From CAYUCY01 sp964443525 (GTDB lineage: Bacteria > Pseudomonadota > Alphaproteobacteria > Caedimonadales > Caedimonadaceae): 16,833 bases of DNA. Within the stretch, counting starts at the first letter, position 1; each line of letters begins with the position of its first letter. Positions 1-6,086 of this stretch are shown here, piece by piece. The notes under the pieces were generated by a model that was not told the DNA's origin, did not search any database, and saw only the letters and a list, made by a program, of their open reading frames with translations. A program made the position numbers and the translations under genes. The stretch spans positions 1 to 16,833 of the forward strand of contig CAYUCY010000033.1 in the NCBI GenBank assembly GCA_964443525.1, read 5' to 3'.

Positions 1-163
1 CATGACGTATCTCTGCTTAAGGCTTGCTGATCCGATTGCGCGACTTTTAGGTGTTACGGGATCAAACGTTTTGGGACGAGTCTTCGGGATTATTCTCTCG
101 GCGCTCGCCATTCAATTTATCGCAAACGGTATCGTTGAGATCCTCAGTCCCTTGTTTGAGTAA
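1..163 (+). CDS. MarC family integral membrane protein, 3' end only
   Basis: This is the C-terminal 54 codons of a gene that starts before the window, read in the frame beginning at base 2 and ending with TAA at 161-163. The residues include ADPIARLLGVTG, then GRVFGIILSALAIQF and IANGI. This matches the typical C-terminus of MarC (UPF0056/NAAT) proteins, in which a conserved arginine-leucine-glycine-x-threonine-glycine stretch precedes the last membrane helix. MarC proteins are inner-membrane proteins of about 200 residues with six predicted helices. Their substrate is unsettled: some archaeal relatives move neutral amino acids, and an early link to multiple antibiotic resistance was withdrawn. 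The last 20 bp overlap the 3' end of the convergent DMT gene. Family membership is inferred from this short tail only. Confidence 0.75.
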   Translation, partial: MTYLCLRLADPIARLLGVTGSNVLGRVFGIILSALAIQFIANGIVEILSPLFE

Positions 164-1043
164 AGGATGCTTCAAGACGTTCGAGGCGTCTTTCATGACG
201 GATGAGCGCAAGGCCTGCGACAATCACAAGGCTTGCACCCAACATCAGAGGAAGGTCGGGAGCGTCCCCCCAAAAAAGATATCCGTAGACGACGGCCCAA
301 ATCATGGCCGCATAATCAAAGGGGGCGATAGAGCTCACGGGCGCTAAACGAAAAGCCTGCGTCATTGCATATTGGGCGCTTCCGCCTAAAAAGCCGATCA
401 CCAACATTCGCGGTAACAGCTCCCAATGAAGGGAAGGGTCCGTAAAGAGAAGTAGAAGAAAGCTCGCGACGGTACTCATGAGCGTAAAGGTAAAGACGAT
501 CAGGGTGTTGCTGTCTTCTTTACTAAGGGCTCGCACCTGAATGAGGGAGACCGCATAAAAGAAGCCACCCGAGAGAGGAATCAGTCCTTCCCACTCAAAA
601 GCACCATGGGGGCGTAGCATGATCAGTACCCCGCCGAATCCGATGATGACGGCTGTAACCCGTTGAAAACTCAGCTTTTCTTTCAAAAGAGGAAGGGCGA
701 GAAGAGCCAGAAATAAGGGAGTCGAGAAGGTAAGGGCATAAGCATCGGCCAATGGCATAATCCGAAAAGAGGCGATGAAGAAAAAAAGCGCCACCGTTGA
801 AAAAAAAGAACGCGCCAAGTGGGCGTAGGGCTTGGTTGTTCTAAAAACCTTTTTTTTCATCTCAAAAGGATAAAAAAGGGCGATGGGGAGAAATGCAAAA
901 AGGCTTCTGAAAAAAATGATTTCGGTTAGGCTCACTCCTTCGGGGAGGAACTTTACGAGGACGTCTTGGGTCGCATAGAGTCCGACTGATACCATCATAA
1001 AAGCAACTGCAGGCAGGTGGCGATGGGCGAGTGAAGAGGACAT
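144..1043 (-). CDS. EamA/DMT-superfamily transporter (drug/metabolite exporter type)
   Basis: This 299-residue inner-membrane protein has about ten hydrophobic helices arranged as two EamA repeats (roughly residues 12-143 and 155-285), the standard length for the drug/metabolite transporter superfamily. Family-typical stretches are ATQDVLVKFLPEGVSLTEIIFFRS near the N-terminus, ADAYALTFSTPLFLALLALPLLKEKL at the end of the first repeat, and APVSSIAPFDYAAMIWAVVYGYLFWGDAP in the second. The substrate cannot be read from sequence. Relatives in intracellular alphaproteobacteria include S-adenosylmethionine importers, and others export amino acids or take up riboflavin. The ATG is preceded by AAAGGAG at a good distance, so the start is well supported. 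The gene is divergent from uvrD (58-bp spacer) and its 3' end overlaps the convergent MarC gene by 20 bp. Confidence 0.9.
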   Translation of the reverse strand: MSSSLAHRHLPAVAFMMVSVGLYATQDVLVKFLPEGVSLTEIIFFRSLFAFLPIALFYPFEMKKKVFRTTKPYAHLARSFFSTVALFFFIASFRIMPLADAYALTFSTPLFLALLALPLLKEKLSFQRVTAVIIGFGGVLIMLRPHGAFEWEGLIPLSGGFFYAVSLIQVRALSKEDSNTLIVFTFTLMSTVASFLLLLFTDPSLHWELLPRMLVIGFLGGSAQYAMTQAFRLAPVSSIAPFDYAAMIWAVVYGYLFWGDAPDLPLMLGASLVIVAGLALIRHERRLERLEASFTQTRD

Positions 1044-1086
1044 GGAATCTCCTTTGGGAAATTCCCTGGCTGATTCAGGATAGGGA

Positions 1087-1096
1087 TGTTATAACA
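1087..1096. promoter_or_regulatory. Symmetrical TGTTATAACA element in the divergent DMT/uvrD spacer
   Basis: A perfect 10-bp palindrome, TGTTATAACA, lies in the 58-bp gap between two divergent genes. Each strand reads TATAAC, five of six bases of the sigma70 -10 consensus, so one element could serve transcription in both directions. No convincing -35 box is visible for either direction. On the plus strand TATAAC (1090-1095) ends 6 bp before the uvrD ATG. The promoter role is inference. Confidence 0.3.
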
Positions 1097-1101
1097 AGAC
1101 C

Positions 1102-3351
1102 ATGACAATATCTCAACCCCTTAGAAGAATTAATGATTCCGTGGATGACGTTTCCCTTACATACTTGAACGTCTTGAATGGGGCGCAACGGGAAGCCGTC
1201 GAAGCGCTTGACGGCCCCGTTTTGGTGCTGGCCGGGGCGGGCACTGGCAAAACCCGCGTCCTCACGATGCGGATCGTTCATCTTTTAAAGCTCGGTAAGG
1301 CTTGGCCTTCCCAGATTTTAGCCGTAACTTTTACAAATAAAGCCGCCTTTGAAATGAAAGAGCGCATCGGACGCGAGATCGGTGCTGCGGTGGAAGGGCT
1401 GTGGCTCGGAACCTTTCACTCGATTTGTGTAAAAATTTTAAGGCGTCATGCGGAGCTTGCGGGCCTGAAGCAGAATTTTACGATTTTGGATGCGGATGAT
1501 CAGCTACGTCTCATCAAACAGTTGGTCAAGGCCGAGGATCTGGATGATAAAAAGCATCCGCCTCGACTGATTCTATCCGTGATCTCCAGGTGGAAGGATC
1601 GCGGTCTCACCCCCGACAAAGTCCCCCCAAGTGATTTGAGGGGGGGGACGGGAGGCGAAGAAGATCCCGCCTTGAAGATCTACAAGATTTATCAAGAACG
1701 TCTTCAGGTGCTTAATGCGGTTGATTTCGGGGATTTGTTGCTTCTGACCGTGAGGCTGTTTTCGGAGCACGGAGAAATCCTCAAGCATTATCAAACCCAA
1801 TTTCGCTATATTTTGGTGGATGAGTATCAAGATACGAACGTCGTGCAATACCTTTGGCTGCGTCTTTTGGCTAAGAGGGATCATCAGAATATCTGTTGCG
1901 TTGGGGATGATGACCAATCGATCTACGGCTGGCGAGGAGCCGAGGTCGGCAATATCCTTCGTTTCGAGCAGGATTTTCAAGGTGCTCGCGTCATTCGTCT
2001 CGAGCAGAATTATCGTTCCACCCCCCATATTTTAGCAGCTGCCTCCGCCCTGATCGCCCACAACAAAGGACGCCTTGGAAAATCTCTGTGGACCGAGAGC
2101 AACAGCGGAGAGCGGGTAATGGTCCGCGGTCTCTGGGACGGAGAAGAAGAGGCCCGTTTCGTAGGCGAAGAAATCGAGCTCCTTCAGCGGGCGTGCAAAA
2201 ATCTTTCGTCCATGGCGATTCTGGTGCGGGCGGGTTATCAAACTCGCGAATTTGAAGACCGCTTGATGACTCTCGGGATCCCCTACAAGGTGATCGGGGG
2301 ATTGCGCTTTTATGAACGGCAAGAAGTGCGAGACGCTCTCGCCTACTTACGCCTCGTGGCGCAGCCCGATGATAGTCTCGCCTTCGAGCGTATTATTAAT
2401 GTCCCCAAGCGAGGGATTGGAGACGCAACCCTTCAAGTCCTGCATGCCTATGCGCGATCTCAAATGATTTCTTTGCCTCAGGCCGCAATTGCGCTCTTGG
2501 AAACAGATGAGCTTCGGGGAAAGGTCAGAGAAACACTAACTGTTTTCTTCAGAGATGTGGCGCGTTGGCGAAGCCTTTTACAGGTGCGACCGCCGCGTGA
2601 GGTAGTCGAGATTGTTTTAGATGAATCGGGCTATACGGGTATGTGGATGCAGGATAAAAACCCTGAAGCGCCGGGGCGCCTTGAAAACTTGAAAGAATTC
2701 GTAACAGCTCTCGAAGAATTCAATTCCCTCGACGACTTTTTGGAACATGTGAGCCTGGTCATGGAGAATACGGCGGGATCCCAAGAAGACATGATCTCCA
2801 TGATGACCTTGCACAGCGCCAAAGGACTGGAGTTTGAGACCGTCTTTTTAGCGGGCTGGGAGGAAGGCGTTTTCCCGAGTCCACGCTCTTTGGAAGAGTC
2901 GGGAACGGCGGCGCTTGAAGAGGAGCGCAGATTGGCCTATGTGGGGTTAACGCGGGCGAAGGAACGGGCGATCATTTCATATGCCGTTAACCGTCGCATT
3001 CACGGGACCTGGCAAACCTCGATTCCCTCCCGCTTTATCGATGAGCTTTCAAAAGATCATATAGAGATGCAAACACCCACATCCATCTTTTCTACGAGGC
3101 AATCGGCGCGAGGAAGTCTTGAAGAAAGCGGATACACGAGGCGTTATCTGTCGGGGCCTCGAAGGCCACAAAACTCCGAAAGCAGGATTTCATCTGCATC
3201 GTCTTCTTCGAACGTGCACCTCGGAGAACGCGTCTTTCACACGAAATTCGGATACGGGAAAATCGTTGCGCAAAGCGGCGAAAAGCTGGATGTGCTTTTT
3301 GATCATAGCGGCCTCAAAAAAGTAATGGCGGCTTTTGTTCAAAAGGCTTGA
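1102..3351 (+). CDS. uvrD: UvrD/PcrA-type superfamily 1 DNA helicase
   Basis: This is a 3'-5' DNA helicase of nucleotide-excision repair, mismatch repair and replication-fork clearance. All SF1A motifs are intact: Q-motif NGAQREAV (26-33), Walker A AGAGTGKT (44-51), Ia VTFTNKAAFEMK, Walker B VDEYQDTN (239-246), III GDDDQSIYGWRGA (268-280), IV EQNYRS (301-306), V TLHSAKGLEFE (569-579) and VI RRLAYVGLTRAKE (609-621). The C-terminal segment (about 706-745, GERVFHTKFGYGKI) is the Tudor-like domain that in PcrA/UvrD contacts RNA polymerase, so this is UvrD/PcrA rather than Rep. Its 749 residues are normal length. Residues 176-188 look like an extra loop encoded by a palindrome. The ATG has no clear Shine-Dalgarno sequence. 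GTG at 1141 is the only plausible later start and is no better. Confidence 0.96.
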   Translation: MTISQPLRRINDSVDDVSLTYLNVLNGAQREAVEALDGPVLVLAGAGTGKTRVLTMRIVHLLKLGKAWPSQILAVTFTNKAAFEMKERIGREIGAAVEGLWLGTFHSICVKILRRHAELAGLKQNFTILDADDQLRLIKQLVKAEDLDDKKHPPRLILSVISRWKDRGLTPDKVPPSDLRGGTGGEEDPALKIYKIYQERLQVLNAVDFGDLLLLTVRLFSEHGEILKHYQTQFRYILVDEYQDTNVVQYLWLRLLAKRDHQNICCVGDDDQSIYGWRGAEVGNILRFEQDFQGARVIRLEQNYRSTPHILAAASALIAHNKGRLGKSLWTESNSGERVMVRGLWDGEEEARFVGEEIELLQRACKNLSSMAILVRAGYQTREFEDRLMTLGIPYKVIGGLRFYERQEVRDALAYLRLVAQPDDSLAFERIINVPKRGIGDATLQVLHAYARSQMISLPQAAIALLETDELRGKVRETLTVFFRDVARWRSLLQVRPPREVVEIVLDESGYTGMWMQDKNPEAPGRLENLKEFVTALEEFNSLDDFLEHVSLVMENTAGSQEDMISMMTLHSAKGLEFETVFLAGWEEGVFPSPRSLEESGTAALEEERRLAYVGLTRAKERAIISYAVNRRIHGTWQTSIPSRFIDELSKDHIEMQTPTSIFSTRQSARGSLEESGYTRRYLSGPRRPQNSESRISSASSSSNVHLGERVFHTKFGYGKIVAQSGEKLDVLFDHSGLKKVMAAFVQKA
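1621..1649 (+). repeat. Palindromic G/C-rich insert within uvrD
   Basis: GTCCCCCC (1621-1628) is the exact reverse complement of GGGGGGAC (1642-1649). The arms are separated by 13 bases, and inside the loop AA/TT can pair further. The right arm contains a run of eight G. The element is read in frame as a VPPSDLRGGTGG stretch that does not resemble the usual UvrD sequence between RWKDRGLTPDKV and the DPALKIY...NAVDFGDLLLL block. The hairpin is visible directly. That it is a dispersed element inserted into the gene is inference. Confidence 0.6.
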
Positions 3352-3390
3352 TTTCCGAGCCTTAAAAAATAAATTTGAAGATCTCATTTA

Positions 3391-3420
3391 TTGAATTCAT
3401 CACAAGAAATAAAATATATT
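3391..3420 (+). promoter_or_regulatory. Predicted sigma70-type promoter of the 3490 membrane-protein gene
   Basis: TTGAAT (3391-3396) and TATATT (3415-3420) match the -35 and -10 consensus at four and five of six positions, with an 18-bp spacer. They lie about 70 bp upstream of the ATG in an AT-rich leader. Two tandem 11-bp repeats begin at the end of the -10 box. Alternative -10-like sequences at 3468-3476 are too close to the Shine-Dalgarno sequence to be convincing. Confidence 0.4.
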
Positions 3421-3439
3421 TATTAACCATTTATTATCC
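3418..3439 (+). repeat. Two tandem 11-bp repeats overlapping the promoter
   Basis: ATTTATTAACC (3418-3428) is followed directly by ATTTATTATCC (3429-3439), differing at one base, and a further ATTT begins a third unit. The period of about one helical turn puts both copies on the same DNA face, just downstream of the predicted -10 box. This could be an operator, but simple AT-rich drift is also possible. Confidence 0.5.
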
Positions 3440-3489
3440 ATTTCATGATAAAGTAAACATAGGGATTTAATATAACGAGGAGAAGTCTA

Positions 3490-4311
3490 ATGAAAAAAGG
3501 CGAGATTCTAGAGATTACGGGAGAGGCCTATCAATTCTTTTTCAAAAACCTGAAAAACTTAGGTCTTCTTTTCCTTCAAGGAACGGTCTTGGTTGTAGTT
3601 TATAGTTATCTTCTCTATAAGCTTGGGGTTTTTGAACCGAAACCTCCGCAAGAGGTTACATTTACTCATACTTTTCTTGTCCTCCTATTGAGCTTGGGGT
3701 ATCTATCCATCTTTACACCCTTTATCATTAATATTTCGAGAAGTATCTTATTAAAGCAAGAATTGAGCCGGGATTATGTCGGCTCCTTTTTCACACTCAA
3801 CACCGTTAAAATTGTCTTCTATTATTTATTGATCGGACTCATCTTCATGATTCCGCTCGCACTGATGATGTTTTTGGGGATGACAGTCATCGTCGGAAGC
3901 TTAGCCATGGGGAGCTACGGTGTGGCCTACTTCGGGATTGCCGTTCTTGTGTTAGCGGTTCTTCTTTTGTGGTATTTTTATCTCCGGCTTTCGCTTTTTG
4001 CGACTTTAATTTCTATCGATCAAACAAACGTTTTGAGCATGTCCATGAATCTGACGAAAGGAAAGGTCTTCAAGGTATTTGTGATTGTTCTTTTGTCCTC
4101 CCTTCCACTTATTGGCGTTAATTTCTTCGGAATGGGTCTTGATCACATAATGAATGCGCGCATCGAGCATATGGCAGATGTTCCCGTTTATTTTGTTCAC
4201 ATCCTGTTGACTCAAGGCATCGTGATTGTTTTGACAGGTCTTGTCTCCATGATACCAATGGCAGCTCTCGCCTTTTTTGTTCGGGAACAAGGTCCGATTT
4301 CATCAAAATAA
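3490..4311 (+). CDS. Polytopic membrane protein of unknown function
   Basis: I do not recognise this 273-residue protein. It has about six hydrophobic segments: near residues 22-44, 60-82, 107-138, 141-165, 195-215 and 236-262. A positively charged N-terminus (MKKGEILEITGEAYQFFFKNLKNLG) precedes the first, and the tail FFVREQGPISSK is short and polar. No transporter or catalytic signature is evident. The general form, alternating amphipathic stretches and long helices, is like many uncharacterised alphaproteobacterial inner-membrane proteins. The start is well supported by GAGGAGAAG at 3477-3485. The gene stands alone: its own predicted promoter lies upstream, and a hairpin terminator follows within 25 bp of the stop. 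Confidence 0.8.
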   Translation: MKKGEILEITGEAYQFFFKNLKNLGLLFLQGTVLVVVYSYLLYKLGVFEPKPPQEVTFTHTFLVLLLSLGYLSIFTPFIINISRSILLKQELSRDYVGSFFTLNTVKIVFYYLLIGLIFMIPLALMMFLGMTVIVGSLAMGSYGVAYFGIAVLVLAVLLLWYFYLRLSLFATLISIDQTNVLSMSMNLTKGKVFKVFVIVLLSSLPLIGVNFFGMGLDHIMNARIEHMADVPVYFVHILLTQGIVIVLTGLVSMIPMAALAFFVREQGPISSK

Positions 4312-4333
4312 AAATAAACAAATCTCACCTCAG

Positions 4334-4363
4334 AAAAGGCCGGGGAGTTCCCCTGGCTTTTTT
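4334..4363 (+). terminator. Rho-independent terminator after the 3490-4311 gene
   Basis: GCC-GGGG (4339-4345) pairs with CCCC-T-GGC (4350-4357) around an AGTT loop with one bulged T. The hairpin is flanked by AAAA and a run of six T (4358-4363), so the stem can extend through A-T pairs. It separates the membrane-protein gene from the tRNA promoter that begins at 4393. Confidence 0.65.
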
Positions 4364-4392
4364 CTACCTTGAAGAATGTTCCACAAAAAATC

Positions 4393-4421
4393 TTGACCTC
4401 GAGAACGGAATTGTCCATAGT
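4393..4421 (+). promoter_or_regulatory. Predicted promoter of tRNA-Leu
   Basis: TTGACC (4393-4398) and CATAGT (4416-4421) are separated by exactly 17 bp and match five and four of six consensus bases. The -10 ends 12 bp before the first base of the mature tRNA, as expected for a tRNA gene with a very short 5' leader. Confidence 0.6.
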
Positions 4422-4433
4422 CTCCCCAAGATT

Positions 4434-4520
4434 GCCCCTGTGGCGGAACTGGCAGACGCGGTAGACTCAAAATCTACTGACCTTACGGTCGTGGGAGTTC
4501 GACCCTCCCCGGGGGCACCA
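4434..4520 (+). tRNA. tRNA-Leu (anticodon CAA)
   Basis: This is a complete 87-nt class II tRNA that reads UUG codons. The 5' acceptor strand GCCCCTG pairs with CGGGGGC (4510-4516), with one G-U pair. The anticodon stem GTAGA/TCTAC encloses the seven-base loop CTCAAAA, giving anticodon CAA. A long variable arm (TGACCTTACGGTCGT region) identifies a leucine-type tRNA. The T arm is GGGAG-TTCGACC-CTCCC. Discriminator A and the CCA end (4518-4520) are encoded in the DNA. No duplicate of the tRNA 3' end was found elsewhere in the window, so there is no sign that an element has integrated here. Confidence 0.96.
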
Positions 4521-4529
4521 TAAAAAGGG

Positions 4530-4545
4530 TGTGTCACGCATTTTT
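4530..4545 (+). terminator. Weak hairpin terminator after tRNA-Leu
   Basis: TGTG (4530-4533) pairs with CGCA (4537-4540) around a TCA loop, followed at once by five T. The stem is short and includes one G-U pair, so this is only a likely terminator. Its position 10 nt after the CCA end fits a single-gene tRNA transcript. Confidence 0.4.
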
Positions 4546-4690
4546 GTATTGTCTAAATTAACCCATCATTTAAAATCAATGAATTATCTAGGGAACTAAA
4601 CACTCCCTATTTATATTGATCAAATCCGATGCAATAAAATTAATTTGAAATTTAAATTTTTAAAATATAAAAAAGAAGTTATTTTTCAAT

Positions 4691-4717
4691 TAAAAATTCT
4701 CCTCTCTTGAAGGAGAG
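4691..4717 (-). terminator. Minus-strand hairpin followed by a T run
   Basis: On the minus strand CTCTCCT pairs with AGGAGAA (seven pairs, one G-U) around a seven-base loop and is followed by TTTTT. It has the form of an intrinsic terminator for leftward transcription. The only leftward gene nearby ends about 165 bp earlier and has its own hairpin, so this is either a back-up terminator or the end of an unrecognised short transcript. Confidence 0.4.
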
Positions 4718-4839
4718 TCAGTTGAAAGATATTAAATATGAACTTATCTAAAAACACTTATACTTGGCGCTGGTAAAATCATCTAATAAAGAAATCTTGG
4801 CGCTTAAATTTTTCCAAAACGGCCTTCTTACAAATTAAC

Positions 4840-4877
4840 TTGATAGCGCCCCCCTAGAGGTGAGGAGGCGCTATCAA
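4840..4877 (-). terminator. Perfect 11-bp inverted repeat after the 4882-5805 gene
   Basis: TTGATAGCGCC (4840-4850) and GGCGCTATCAA (4867-4877) form an 11-bp stem with a 16-base loop, starting 4 bp after the leftward stop codon. The position suggests a terminator or an mRNA 3'-end stabilising hairpin. There is no clean T run on the minus strand (it continues GTTAATTTG), so classical intrinsic termination is not certain. Confidence 0.5.
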
Positions 4878-4881
4878 ATGT

Positions 4882-5805
4882 TCAATTGATCTTCAAAAAG
4901 ATGTTTGCAATCTTTTGATCTATATATGGTATGCTATGTGAAGGGTACATTGATTCTTGAGAAGATAATTTGATATTAAGTCGGAAAGTATCCTCAGCCA
5001 CCTTAAACATTGCGAATTTATATAATGCATTATATCCGCTCATCCCGGAGTACAAAATACTCTTAAGTGTATCTGCTTCTGAAGATAATGTTACAGAGGA
5101 ACTATAAGAGGAAATAACGCCTCCATCAAAGGTAAGATCCATTTTTGCTCCACTTTCCTTATCAGTACATGGCAAGAACGTAAAATTATAGTTGTTATAA
5201 GATCTATATTTATCCTTAATCTGAACCTCTGATGTATTTCTATCAAAGAAATACATCAATGCATAGATGACAGGATTGTCATTAAAACGATGAGATCCAA
5301 ATCCTTTTTCATTGGATGACATAAACTTTGAAAACTCAGATGTGACTTCATGATTCCGCAATCTTAAATCAAAGTAATTATCAACAAAATATTTTTTAAA
5401 ATTAGTAACCTTTATCTTATCCTCTTCAGTAATCACAATTTCTTTTGGCGTGTTAAGCGGTGTGCCTGGCTTATAATTTGCTATAGCGTGGTTTAGATAC
5501 TCCATAAAGTGAGGTAAGCCATACATATTGTTCCCCACATACTGAACGAGCCCTTGAAACCGTATAAATTCATTAGTGCCGACTTGAATCGTATTTTTAA
5601 CTTGCATTTGATGCGCATTGCTAAAGTCTACATTTTCAGAGACAGAATTGCCCACTCCCTCGTTAGTCCCAACACTGCTTCCTATGTAAGAACCCAAGGG
5701 TTTTCCTGTATCATTGCTATCTGTCAATGATAAATAAGAGGCATCAGAAAACCCACAAGCAACAGTTAAACTTGCCAGTCCTGTATAGATAAGTTTAGAT
5801 TTCAT
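4882..5805 (-). CDS. Secreted protein of unknown function
   Basis: I do not recognise this 307-residue protein. The N-terminus MKSKLIYTGLASLTVACGFSDAS has a basic start and a hydrophobic core, and cleavage after SDA or VA is plausible, so it is probably exported. The C17 context (LTVAC) is a poor lipobox. The mature part is hydrophilic, rich in Ser, Asn, Tyr and Phe, with no further membrane helix and only one more cysteine (about residue 216). A Ser-rich stretch, VISSYSSSVTLSSEAD, lies near residue 240. Base composition is visibly more AT-rich than the sec and etf genes, suggesting lineage-specific or acquired DNA. AAGGAA precedes the ATG at a suitable distance. A TTGACA box (minus strand, 5884-5889) lies upstream but has no convincing -10 partner. 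The gene is divergent from another orphan secreted protein. Confidence 0.75.
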   Translation of the reverse strand: MKSKLIYTGLASLTVACGFSDASYLSLTDSNDTGKPLGSYIGSSVGTNEGVGNSVSENVDFSNAHQMQVKNTIQVGTNEFIRFQGLVQYVGNNMYGLPHFMEYLNHAIANYKPGTPLNTPKEIVITEEDKIKVTNFKKYFVDNYFDLRLRNHEVTSEFSKFMSSNEKGFGSHRFNDNPVIYALMYFFDRNTSEVQIKDKYRSYNNYNFTFLPCTDKESGAKMDLTFDGGVISSYSSSVTLSSEADTLKSILYSGMSGYNALYKFAMFKVAEDTFRLNIKLSSQESMYPSHSIPYIDQKIANIFLKIN

Positions 5806-5989
5806 ACTCTTTCCTTCCGCTTCATTGATTGATCGAAAAACGTTAGTTAGATCAAGAATTTCTTAGAATACAACATATATGAGTGTCAAGAGAGCCATTC
5901 GCAAAAGTAACTTTAATTTTTCATTGATAAATCAACTGGTTAGCGTAAGCTTTTTCTGAAGATAGCATTTAAGATAATAAGGAATTTGG

Positions 5990-6003
5990 AAACTTCAAAG
6001 TTT
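5990..6003. promoter_or_regulatory. Inverted repeat AAACTT-CA-AAGTTT upstream of the 6087 gene
   Basis: Six-base arms AAACTT (5990-5995) and AAGTTT (5998-6003) flank a CA spacer. The dyad lies just upstream of a predicted promoter (6015-6042) in the divergent spacer of the two secreted-protein genes. It could be a protein-binding site, because the two-base spacer is too tight for a good RNA hairpin. A regulatory role is inference. Confidence 0.3.
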
Positions 6004-6014
6004 GGCTAAGTCGG

Positions 6015-6042
6015 TTGAACCCCCTCTTTTAATCTTTATCAG
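6015..6042 (+). promoter_or_regulatory. Predicted promoter of the 6087 secreted-protein gene
   Basis: TTGAAC (6015-6020) and TATCAG (6037-6042) are separated by 16 bp and each match the sigma70 consensus at four or more positions. Transcription would begin near 6049, after the upstream in-frame ATG at 6045. This supports the ATG at 6087 as the real start. Confidence 0.4.
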
Positions 6043-6086
6043 ATATGGTACCCTGCATTTTGGATAACATCTGGAGAAGCAGTAAC

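Larger units (their letters stand above)
4521..4881. other. AT-rich gene-free stretch between tRNA-Leu and the 4882 gene
   Basis: No convincing gene is visible in these 361 bases. The stretch from about 4560 to 4700 is very AT-rich, with long A and T runs such as AAATTTAAATTTTTAAAA. The right half holds two strong hairpins (4697-4717 and 4840-4877). It also holds a nine-base direct repeat, CTTGGCGCT, at 4763-4771 and 4796-4804. The same GGCGCT core appears again in both arms of the 4840-4877 hairpin. These may be terminator and regulatory remnants. Confidence 0.5.

Noticed and set aside
264..273. Second copy of GTCCCCCCAA matching the left arm of the uvrD palindrome
   Set aside because: Only ten bases are shared, no right arm is present, and the site encodes conserved-looking LFWGDAPD of the transporter. 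It is probably chance.
4434..4520. tRNA-Leu as an attachment site for an integrated element
   Set aside because: No direct repeat of the tRNA 3' end and no integrase gene were found in the window.
5740..5805. Lipoprotein signal in the 4882-5805 protein
   Set aside because: The residues before Cys17 (LTVA) do not fit a normal lipobox, so ordinary signal peptidase cleavage is as likely.
5861..5889. Promoter with TTGACA at 5884-5889 for the leftward secreted-protein gene
   Set aside because: The best -10-like sequence (TATTCT) is only 13 bp away, and no adequate -10 is found at 15-19 bp.
6045..6086. In-frame ATG at 6045 as the start of the 6087-6710 gene
   Set aside because: No Shine-Dalgarno sequence precedes it, it lies at or before the predicted transcription start, and it would put 14 extra residues before a good signal peptide. 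ATG 6087 has GGAGAAG upstream.
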